Shown here: piece by piece, positions 7,734 to 14,323 of the stretch
How positions within the stretch are numbered: the stretch's first letter is position 1
How the letters are laid out: each line of letters starts with the position of its first letter
Source of the DNA: Pseudomonas sp. MAG733B
GTDB lineage: Bacteria; Pseudomonadota; Gammaproteobacteria; Pseudomonadales; Pseudomonadaceae
DNA length: 64,000 nt
Assembly (NCBI RefSeq): GCF_036884845.1
Contig: NZ_CP145732.1
Location: 3,906,001-3,970,000 of the forward strand
Direction of reading: 5' to 3'
Translations under genes and position numbers: made by a program
Notes under the pieces: generated by a model
What the model saw: only the letters and a program-made list of their open reading frames with translations
The model's database searches: none
What the model was told of the DNA's origin: nothing

Positions 7734-9806
7734 ATGAATCAATCCGACGCACCAGAAGCATCCCCTTGGCATGCGGGTGAGCGAGAACTGCAGGAAAGCG
7801 TCGGCGTCGCCGATCAGATGGAGATATTCGGACGCAAGGTAGTACGCGACTACATGCCTGATCAGCATCGATTGTTTTACAACCAGTTGCCTTACCTCGT
7901 GGTGGGCGCGGTCGATGAACAAGGGAGGCCTTGGGCCACGTTGATCGAAGGCCCGCCGGGCTTCATCCATTCACCCGATCCGCGAGTGCTGCAGCTCGAC
8001 CGCCTGCCCGCCGAGGGTGATCCGGTCAGGACGGCCCTTAAGCAGGGCGCTGCCGTGGGACTGCTCGGCATTGACCTGAAGACCCGAAGGCGCAATCGAA
8101 TGAACGGCAACATCAGCACCGCCTCGTCAGGCGGTTTTGCCGTTTCTGTGGTGCACGCTTTCGGCAACTGCCCGCAGTACATTCAGTTGCGAGGCGTTGA
8201 ACCGGTCAGCCTTGGCCAAGCCTCATCAAATGTCCCGGCCGAATGTCTCAGCGAACTCGATGAAGCCGCCAAGGCGACCATCAGCAAGGCCGATACCTTT
8301 TTCATCGCCAGCTACGTCGACCTGGATGGCGATGCCTCCCGACGCTCGGTGGACGTTTCGCACCGAGGGGGCAATTCAGGTTTCGTCAGGATCGAAGGCA
8401 ACGTGCTGACGATTCCCGATTTCGCTGGCAACCTGCACTTCAACACCTTGGGTAATTTCCTGCTCAACCCGCGCGCGGGGCTGGCGTTCATCGATTTTGA
8501 AACAGGCGACATGCTGCAAGTCAGCGGGCGTACCGAGATCATTCTCGAAGGGCCGCAGATTGCTGCCTTTCAGGGGGCTGAGCGGCTCTGGACGCTGACC
8601 GTGGAACAGGTAGTTCGACGTCAGGCGGTGTTGGCCCTGCGTTGGCGGTTTGAAGGTTTCTCGCCTAACAGCCTGATGACGGGCAGTTGGGAGCAGGCTG
8701 AAGGCCGATTGCAAGCCGATAGTCTGCGCGATCAATGGCGACCGCTGAGGGTGACGCGGATCGTTGACGAGAGCAGCACCATTCGCTCCTTCTACTTTGA
8801 ACCGGCCGATGGCGCGGGCATACCGCGGTTCGAGGCTGGCCAACATCTGCCGGTGCGTTTTTGCCTTGCGCAAGGACAGGCGCCCCTGGTCAGGACCTAC
8901 AGCCTGTCGAGCGCACCGTCGGACAGTTTTTTCCGCATCAGCGTCAAGCGTGACGGACTTATCTCATCCCATCTGCATGACCGCGTTCAGGTCGGGGATC
9001 TGGTTGAAGCCCGTGCCCCGCAAGGGCGCTTCACGGTGCAAGCCGATGAGTATCGACCATTGGTTTTACTGGCCGCAGGCGTGGGTGTGACCCCGCTGCT
9101 GTCGATGCTGCGTGAAGTGATTTATGAAGGCGAACGAATTCGTCGCACTCGTCCCACCTGGTTCATTCAAAGTGCGCGCAGCCTGGGGGAGCTCGGGTTT
9201 CGCGATGAGCTCTACGAACTGGCGACCCGTGCCAAGGATAAAATTCGTGCACTTCGTCTGCTCAGTCAGCCGGAAACGCATGCTCGCGTTGGTGAGGATT
9301 TTGAGGTGGCGGGGCGTGTGGATGTCGAACTGCTCAAGGCATTGCTGCCCCTGGACGATTATGACTTTTACCTGTGTGGCCCTGGTGCTTTTACCCAGGC
9401 GCTGTACGACGGCCTGCGTCAGTTGCGTATTGGCGATGATCGTATTCACGCGGAGACTTTCGGTCCTTCGACCCTGGTGCGCCAACGGGATCATTTAACT
9501 CCGGCGGTCGAGCAGATACCCGCGGCAGGCAGCCCGGTCAAAGTGCTGTTTTCGGCGTCGGCGAAGGAAGCTCGGTGGGAGCCGGGTGGCGGGAGTCTAC
9601 TGGAACTGGCCGAGAGCCGTGGCCTGAACCCGGACTTCAGTTGCCGGGGCGGATCGTGCGGTACATGCCGGACCCGGTTGGTCAGTGGCCAAGTGCATTA
9701 TCTGAACCTGCCGGCTGAGATGCCGGCCGAAGGGGAGGTACTGATTTGCTGTGCGGTGCCAGCGCAAGCCAAGGAGGGCGACGCCCCCCTGGTGCTGGAT
9801 TTGTGA
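7734..9806 (+). CDS. PNPOx-like / ferredoxin reductase / 2Fe-2S fusion protein, copy A
   Basis: A product of 690 residues with three modules. Residues 1 to about 320 form a pyridoxamine-phosphate-oxidase-like FMN-binding split barrel (TRRRNRMNGN and the FNTLGNFLLNPRAGL segment). Residues about 330-570 are a ferredoxin-NADP reductase module with FAD motif RTYSLSSAPSD and NAD(P) motif LLAAGVGVTPLLSM. Residues about 600-690 are a plant-type 2Fe-2S ferredoxin with C-x4-C-x2-C (CRGGSCGTC) and a distal ICC. Electrons would pass from NAD(P)H through FAD and 2Fe-2S to a partner or to the FMN domain. I preferred ATG 7734 (GAGG 5 bases upstream) to GTG 7728. A full-length paralogue lies at 17284-19335. 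The substrate is unknown. Confidence 0.88.
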   Translation: MNQSDAPEASPWHAGERELQESVGVADQMEIFGRKVVRDYMPDQHRLFYNQLPYLVVGAVDEQGRPWATLIEGPPGFIHSPDPRVLQLDRLPAEGDPVRTALKQGAAVGLLGIDLKTRRRNRMNGNISTASSGGFAVSVVHAFGNCPQYIQLRGVEPVSLGQASSNVPAECLSELDEAAKATISKADTFFIASYVDLDGDASRRSVDVSHRGGNSGFVRIEGNVLTIPDFAGNLHFNTLGNFLLNPRAGLAFIDFETGDMLQVSGRTEIILEGPQIAAFQGAERLWTLTVEQVVRRQAVLALRWRFEGFSPNSLMTGSWEQAEGRLQADSLRDQWRPLRVTRIVDESSTIRSFYFEPADGAGIPRFEAGQHLPVRFCLAQGQAPLVRTYSLSSAPSDSFFRISVKRDGLISSHLHDRVQVGDLVEARAPQGRFTVQADEYRPLVLLAAGVGVTPLLSMLREVIYEGERIRRTRPTWFIQSARSLGELGFRDELYELATRAKDKIRALRLLSQPETHARVGEDFEVAGRVDVELLKALLPLDDYDFYLCGPGAFTQALYDGLRQLRIGDDRIHAETFGPSTLVRQRDHLTPAVEQIPAAGSPVKVLFSASAKEARWEPGGGSLLELAESRGLNPDFSCRGGSCGTCRTRLVSGQVHYLNLPAEMPAEGEVLICCAVPAQAKEGDAPLVLDL

Positions 9807-9818
9807 GTTGGCGTCATC

Positions 9819-9851
9819 GGTACTCAACCCGCCATGCGCGGGTTGAGTACC
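9819..9851. terminator. perfect hairpin between convergent genes
   Basis: Arms of 14 bases, GGTACTCAACCCGC and GCGGGTTGAGTACC, around a 5-base loop. It lies 12 bases after the plus-strand reductase stop and overlaps the end of the minus-strand glutaredoxin-like frame. There is no T-run on either side, so it may be a bidirectional stabilising hairpin rather than a classical terminator. Confidence 0.55.
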
Positions 9852-9913
9852 TGGTCGATGGCATTACGGCAGTAAGGGCAGGTCGTGGTGCTGTACATCG
9901 TGACTTCCAGCAT
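9824..9913 (-). pseudogene. truncated glutaredoxin-like frame with CPYC motif
   Basis: The minus strand encodes 29 residues beginning MLEVTMYSTTTCPYC. This is the first beta strand and the active-site motif of a glutaredoxin, and the frame stops after NPRMAG inside the hairpin at 9819-9851. An AGGAGT Shine-Dalgarno sequence lies 8 bases upstream, so the start looks functional and the gene follows cynT in the same direction. A full glutaredoxin has about 80-90 residues and the thiol-binding cis-proline region is missing, so I read it as a truncated gene. A functional micro-peptide cannot be excluded. Confidence 0.6.
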
Positions 9914-9943
9914 GTTGAGTACTCCTGAAAACGAGAGGCTGAT

Positions 9944-10606
9944 TCAGGCAACAGCTTTGGCTGGACGGGCATGAACGGCAACGGTGTTCGGATGCTTGAC
10001 CAGAGACTTGAAGGTCTTGTTGTCGGCGTCCAAAGCGTCGATTGAACCGGTGCCGATGTCGTAGACCCAGCCATGCAGATTGACCAGACCTTTTTCCTGA
10101 GCCAGGCGCACGCTCGGATGGGTCTGAATATTGGCCAGTTGGGCGATGACGTTTTCACGCACCATCGAACTGACTTTGGCGGCTTCACTCGCGTGAGGAC
10201 GCGACTCATTGATGACTTTCGCCGACTCGGCATGTTGCAACCAGCCGGCGACCGCAGGCAGGTGATCCATGCACTTGCACTTGGCGACAGCGGTCATGGC
10301 ACCACAATCGGAATGGCCGCAGATCACGATATCGGTCACGCCCAGTACGGCGACAGCGTATTCCACAGTGGCGGACACACCACCGGAATGTGGGCTGTAG
10401 GACGGCACGATGTTGCCGGCGTTACGGATCACGAACAGTTCGCCAGGCTCTTGCTGCGTCAGCAGTTCCGGTACAACACGGCTGTCGGAACAGGTGATGA
10501 ACAAGGTGCCCGGATGTTGTGTGGTGGCCAGGTGTTTGAACAGGTCAGTGCGTTGTGGGAATGCTTCTTTCTGGAACTTCAAGAAACCTTCGATGAGCGC
10601 TTTCAT
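9944..10606 (-). CDS. cynT: beta-class carbonic anhydrase (cyn operon)
   Basis: 220 residues with the zinc ligands Cys39 (ITCSDSR), His98 and Cys101 ([10 protein letters not shown]) and the Asp41-Arg43 dyad of beta-carbonic anhydrases. In cyanate operons CynT keeps bicarbonate available for cyanase. I chose ATG 10606, with GAAGG about 8 bases upstream; the frame opens 5 codons earlier. It is the distal complete gene of the minus-strand run cynS, DUF2790, cynT. Confidence 0.92.
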   Translation of the reverse strand: MKALIEGFLKFQKEAFPQRTDLFKHLATTQHPGTLFITCSDSRVVPELLTQQEPGELFVIRNAGNIVPSYSPHSGGVSATVEYAVAVLGVTDIVICGHSDCGAMTAVAKCKCMDHLPAVAGWLQHAESAKVINESRPHASEAAKVSSMVRENVIAQLANIQTHPSVRLAQEKGLVNLHGWVYDIGTGSIDALDADNKTFKSLVKHPNTVAVHARPAKAVA

Positions 10607-10644
10607 GGTGTGTACCTTCAATAAGAGTTGTGTTTGGGTAACGA

Positions 10645-10893
10645 TTAGTTGGTGCAGCCGCTGCCGATCACGCTGTATTCCAGGATGTGGGTTTCCCCGT
10701 GTGAATCGCGGTAAGTCATTTGAACCGGCGTCGGGCCACAGACATCCGCCGTCGGAGTGATATGGATGACTTTGGCGATATCCAGATGCATGCCATACGC
10801 ATATGGAACGGCCTCAGGGGCGACTACAGCTTGCTGTGCGTAGGCAGACAGCGAAGCCGTCAGGGACAGGGCGAGAAACAGAATTTTTTTCAT
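10645..10893 (-). CDS. DUF2790 secreted small protein
   Basis: 82 residues: a signal peptide ([20 protein letters not shown], cleavage near Ala19-Gln20) followed by a short DUF2790 domain with two cysteines (ADVCGPTP and VIGSGCTN at the C terminus) that could form a disulfide in the periplasm. The family is common in Pseudomonas, often near stress or metal genes, and has no assigned function. The gene is embedded between cynS and cynT in the same direction; whether it takes part in cyanate metabolism is unknown. Start ATG 10893 follows a good GGAGGA-like sequence. Confidence 0.82.
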   Translation of the reverse strand: MKKILFLALSLTASLSAYAQQAVVAPEAVPYAYGMHLDIAKVIHITPTADVCGPTPVQMTYRDSHGETHILEYSVIGSGCTN

Positions 10894-10954
10894 GACGAAT
10901 CCTCCATTCAAATGTGGTGATTGATCGAAAAGGGTTAAGAAATTTTTTGAAGCA

Positions 10955-10977
10955 GGCCCGCAAGGCTGCGGGCCGAT
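10955..10977. repeat. GC-rich hairpin between cynS and DUF2790 gene
   Basis: GGCCCGCA and its complement around a 4-base spacer. There is no T-run in the minus direction, so it may be an mRNA-stabilising or partial-attenuation hairpin within the cyn transcript. Confidence 0.45.
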
Positions 10978-10997
10978 TTACAGGTCCGGTTGCATCC

Positions 10998-11465
10998 TTA
11001 GAAAGGACGCAGTGGCAGGAACTTGCCGTCGAGGGTGATTACTGCACGGTGACCGCCTTCCGGGTCTTCGACTTTCTTCATGTCGAGCTTGAAGTTGATC
11101 GCGCTGATGATGCCGTCGCCGAACTGCTCGTGAACCAGGGCTTTCAAGGTGGTGCCGTAGATCTGGATCATTTCGTAGAAGCGGTAGATGGTCGGATCCG
11201 TTGGAACACCCGACAGGCTGCCGCGCAGCGGGATGATTTGCAGGCGGGCGACCGAGTCGGCGTCCAGGTCCAGTTTTTCGCCGATCACTTTGGCAGCGGC
11301 TTCAGGCAGCGGATGCTGGCCGAGCAGGGCGGCAGTGACATAAGCCAGACCGAGGCCGGTGCCTTGGGTGACGTCTTCGAAAGACAGATTCTTGCGGGCC
11401 TTGGCGTCGAGGATTTTCGCGGTCAGCTCGAGGCTGGTGTCGTTGTAAGCGTGGGACTGTTGCAT
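10998..11465 (-). CDS. cynS: cyanate hydratase (cyanase)
   Basis: 155 residues, one fewer than E. coli CynS. The catalytic residues are present as Arg95 and Glu98 (YRFYEM) and Ser121 (IISAIN), corresponding to E. coli Arg96, Glu99 and Ser122. The enzyme forms decamers and converts cyanate plus bicarbonate to carbamate, giving ammonia and CO2. I chose ATG 11465 with AGGAGAGACACC upstream; the frame opens 27 codons earlier in sequence of promoter character. First gene of the minus-strand cyn operon, with a CynR-type operator about 70 bases upstream at 11533-11552. Confidence 0.96.
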   Translation of the reverse strand: MQQSHAYNDTSLELTAKILDAKARKNLSFEDVTQGTGLGLAYVTAALLGQHPLPEAAAKVIGEKLDLDADSVARLQIIPLRGSLSGVPTDPTIYRFYEMIQIYGTTLKALVHEQFGDGIISAINFKLDMKKVEDPEGGHRAVITLDGKFLPLRPF

Positions 11466-11514
11466 GGTGTCTCTCCTATCGGGCTTGCTTGGTGAGTGTT
11501 GCTTGGGTGTGAAG

Positions 11515-11587
11515 CAATCTTCTGCCGTTTGCTCGATAGCGTCCAAGATCGATAAACAATCCTTCGCATAAGTCCTGCCTATAGATG
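11515..11587. promoter_or_regulatory. cyn promoter-operator region, copy 2 (before cynS)
   Basis: Gap-free match to 2468-2540, including the operator TCGAT-N10-ATCGA at 11533-11552 and the CGCATAAG and TGCCTATAGA blocks. It lies upstream of cynS on the minus strand and of a short cupin-like frame on the plus strand, in the place where cynR would normally stand. Confidence 0.7.
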
Positions 11588-11602
11588 CCTGTTGGAGAGT
11601 TC

Positions 11603-11848
11603 ATGAAAGTTGCAAACTTAGAAGCGAAGCTATTGATCCCCAACGGCTACCCGGTCTGGATTGGCGTGACGGAGGTATGCATCGGAGGGGAGGGCACGGC
11701 CATGCGTTTTGTCTTGCCCTTGGACGGGCATAACCTGCCATTGCTGCATCGTCAGGAAACGAAACTGGTAGTGGCGCTTGAGGGGCAACTGGATATTCGC
11801 GCCGGTCGACAGCGCATTGCGTTGCTTGAAGAGGGGGAAGTGAGGTGA
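11603..11848 (+). pseudogene. truncated cupin-like protein
   Basis: 81 codons, start MKVANLEAKLLIPNGYP, with GGAGAG about 6 bases upstream. The segment HRQETKLVVALEGQLDIRAG resembles the first cupin motif, but the second metal-binding motif is absent and the frame ends just before the convergent LysR gene. It occupies the place opposite cynS where cynR is expected. It could instead be a small single-motif cupin, since its start signals look intact. Confidence 0.45.
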
Positions 11849-11863
11849 TCGCCTCGATCTATT

Positions 11864-12817
11864 TCAAGCCGCTTCTCTGTTGGCATTTATTTCGAGCAAT
11901 GTTGCGCTTTTTTCGCTCAGGTAATGACTGAAGCGCGAGCGAAGCCAGCGTTCGCCCGGATCGTTGTCCAGCGTGGCGCTCCATGACATGGATAGATCAA
12001 GGGACGGGAGATTCATCGGAACGGGGTCCGCGCGTAAACCACCTTGCCGCGTCATGGCCTTCGCGACGTAATCGGGTACGACGGCCAACATTTGCGTGCC
12101 CTCAAGCAGTGTTTTAAGTGCGCTGTATTGTGGAACAGCCAGGAGTACCTGGCGCTGCCGCCCCAGAGATCCCAGCGCTCGGTCAATGTAATCGGACGCT
12201 TCACCGTTGACCGAAATAGAGACGTGTGGACGATCGCAGTACTCGTTGAGGTCCAGGGCACCGGCCATGTTGTCGGCGCTCAAAACAGTAGGACGAATGC
12301 TGCGCAGGAATTTGCGTTTAGCATTGGCGGGGAGTTCGCGGCAATGGCAAACGCCCAGTGACACCTCGCCTGTCGACAGCTGATTGGCCAGCAATGAGTG
12401 GTCGGTACGACGCACGACAAAACCGACTTGAGGCGCTTCAATACGCAGTTGGCGCAGCAGGTCAGGCAGCAACGAATATTCAACATCATCCGAAAGACCA
12501 ATCCTGAAAACGCTGGTACTGGTCAGGGGATCGAATTCACTCATGTTGCTCAGCGCTGCCGCCATGGTGTCGAGGGCAGGGGTCAAGGCGAGTTGTATAT
12601 TGAATGCTCTGCTCGTTGGCTCCATGGTTCTGCCCATGCGAATGAACAGCGGGTCATCGAAAAACTGACGCAGCCGACTCAGGGAGGCACTGATCGCCGA
12701 TTGGCAGAGAAACAATTTCTCACCGGCGCGGGTAAGATTTCGTTCGTGCATCAGCGTTTCGAAAACGATCAAAAGACTGAAGTCGATTTTGCGCAGATCG
12801 TTTCTGTTCATCGTCAT
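11864..12817 (-). CDS. LysR-family regulator (NodD/LeuO-like subgroup)
   Basis: About 317 residues, N terminus MNRNDLRKIDFSLLIVFETLMHERNLTRAGEKL... of the LysR subgroup that includes NodD and LeuO, with helix-turn-helix at about 20-50 and an effector domain after 95. Several start codons lie together (TTG 12823, ATG 12817, ATG 12811) and none has a strong Shine-Dalgarno sequence; I used 12817. About 245 bases upstream is the palindrome ATACTTGAGTAT, which is also found before the LRAT gene. Target genes unknown; the adjacent cupin-like frame is convergent. Confidence 0.85.
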   Translation of the reverse strand: MTMNRNDLRKIDFSLLIVFETLMHERNLTRAGEKLFLCQSAISASLSRLRQFFDDPLFIRMGRTMEPTSRAFNIQLALTPALDTMAAALSNMSEFDPLTSTSVFRIGLSDDVEYSLLPDLLRQLRIEAPQVGFVVRRTDHSLLANQLSTGEVSLGVCHCRELPANAKRKFLRSIRPTVLSADNMAGALDLNEYCDRPHVSISVNGEASDYIDRALGSLGRQRQVLLAVPQYSALKTLLEGTQMLAVVPDYVAKAMTRQGGLRADPVPMNLPSLDLSMSWSATLDNDPGERWLRSRFSHYLSEKSATLLEINANREAA

Positions 12818-13174
12818 CACCAAAAGGGTTGCGGCCCGTCATTGTGCTTCAGCGCGCAAAGAGCGATGTTCAAAGGGCATCTGACTCGTTGCCTGTGAGC
12901 CTCTAAGCGGACGGTAATAATCAAGTCAATTAAACGGCTTTGGAGGCCTGTGTTAATTGAAATGCCGCTTTCGTTGGCTTGGATGTATGGTGAATGATGA
13001 TGACTTGATTAGCACTTCTACGTAGGTTTCAATCGTCTAAGGTATAAGTGGTAGGGGCTAATACTTGAGTATAAGGGGGGGGGTTAATTGCGTAGGTCGG
13101 GTGAGTGAGCCGGAAAAGAAACAATCAATATTTTGCAGTTAACTAGCGAGGTTTAACAAAGTGCATCGCGATTG
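12818..13174. other. AT-rich intergenic region upstream of the LysR gene
   Basis: About 360 bases of lower GC than the surroundings. It holds the palindrome ATACTTGAGTAT at 13061-13072, directly followed by AA and a run of nine G at 13075-13083. The LysR promoter is expected here. No coding frame is convincing. Confidence 0.6.
13061..13072. promoter_or_regulatory. candidate response-regulator binding palindrome, site 1
   Basis: ATACT-TG-AGTAT, with both arms identical to those of site 2 at 16966-16977. The two sites bracket the two-component genes. Confidence 0.45.
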
Positions 13175-13567
13175 TCAGTTTGCGATAAAACCTGCCTCTC
13201 TATCCCTCAGGATTTGCTCAATACAATCAATCATCAGTTGTCCGTCGAATGGTTTGCTGAGAAAACAGATCGCTCCCGCGGATTTTGCACGTTTGCGAAC
13301 CGACTCCTCCGGGTATGCGGTGATGAAGATAATGGGGATGTCGTGCCCTTTACTGAGGAGTTCAGATTGCAGATCCAAGCCCGTCATGCCCGGCATTTGA
13401 ACGTCCGAGATCAGGCAGTCCGTGCCGTAGTTTTTGGCGCAGGCGAGAAAATCTTCGGCACAGGAAAAAAGACTGGGTTCACAGCCCATGGAACGCACCA
13501 GACTACTGAGTGCGATTCGGCCAGATTCGTCATCGTCGACGATGGAGATCACAGGGACTTTGTTCAC
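13175..13567 (-). CDS. stand-alone response regulator receiver domain
   Basis: 130 residues that make up a receiver domain only. The acidic pocket is VDDDES near residues 10-14, the phospho-acceptor is Asp55 in LISDVQMPGMTG, and the conserved Thr and Lys are in FITAY and LSKPFDG. No output domain follows. The gene lies downstream of a histidine kinase and FixJ-type regulator on the same strand with a gap of about 115 bases, so it may act as a phosphate sink or a diffusible CheY-like partner of that system. Confidence 0.88.
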   Translation of the reverse strand: MNKVPVISIVDDDESGRIALSSLVRSMGCEPSLFSCAEDFLACAKNYGTDCLISDVQMPGMTGLDLQSELLSKGHDIPIIFITAYPEESVRKRAKSAGAICFLSKPFDGQLMIDCIEQILRDREAGFIAN

Positions 13568-13681
13568 TGCGCGGATCCTGGGCGCAACATCAATGGATTC
13601 GAAACAGCTGAAAAGCTATCGCGCCAATTCCACTCTATTTGCCAATAACCCTAAAAGAAATCATACACACGTATGTGTTGC

Positions 13682-14323
13682 TCAGCGTTTTGGTCCGATC
13701 CCCAGGTTTTGTGCCATGCGAACCAAGTCTGCAAACGACTTTGCGCGCATTTTCTTCATCACATGGCCGCGATGGATTTTGACGGTGATTTCACTCAGAT
13801 TCAGTTCTCCCGCAATCTGTTTATTCATCAGGCCCTTGGCTGCGTGGACCATGACCTCTCGCTCACGGGCCGTCAGCGATTGGTAACAGGCATGCATTTG
13901 CGCGTCCTGCTGGTCGATTTCCCGGCGCTTGGCATCCTTGTGGTGAGCAGCGGCGACCGCATCCAGCAAATCCTGATCGCGGAACGGTTTGACCAGAAAA
14001 TCCACGGCCCCGGCTTTCATCGCCTTGACTGACATGGCGATGTCCCCATGGCCCGAGATGAAGATGATGGGCAATGCGATCTTCGACTCCACCAACTGAT
14101 GTTGGAACTCCAGGCCACTGGCGCCCTGGAGCCGAACATCGAGCACCAGACAGCTGGGCGCATCGGGATCGGGCAGTTTTAGAAACTCTGCGGGCGAGGC
14201 AAACGTCTGCACTTGGAGTCCCACCGAACGAAAGAGACTACTGAGCGCTTCGCGCATGGGGGCCTCGTCGTCAATCACGAAGACGACAGGGCTCTTATCC
14301 ATGGAAGAAATATCTTCGTTCAC
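13682..14323 (-). CDS. FixJ/NarL-type response regulator
   Basis: 213 residues: receiver domain at residues 8-125 (VIDDEAPMREALSSLF; phospho-acceptor Asp in LVLDVRLQGASGLEF; Lys in LVKPFRDQD) and a LuxR-type helix-turn-helix at about 145-205 (LTAREREVMVHAAKGLMNKQIAGELNLSEITVKIH..., truncated here). It starts with GTG 14323 overlapping the kinase stop codon by 4 bases (GTGA), with GAGGAG upstream, so the two are translationally coupled. The palindromes at 13061 and 16966 are candidate targets. Confidence 0.9.
   Translation of the reverse strand: MNEDISSMDKSPVVFVIDDEAPMREALSSLFRSVGLQVQTFASPAEFLKLPDPDAPSCLVLDVRLQGASGLEFQHQLVESKIALPIIFISGHGDIAMSVKAMKAGAVDFLVKPFRDQDLLDAVAAAHHKDAKRREIDQQDAQMHACYQSLTAREREVMVHAAKGLMNKQIAGELNLSEITVKIHRGHVMKKMRAKSFADLVRMAQNLGIGPKR

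Noticed and set aside
2468..11587. Interpretation of the cyn block as an insertion sequence or integron cassette
   Set aside because: No transposase, integrase, target-site duplication or attC-like structure is present; the repeats are promoter copies, not inverted terminal repeats.
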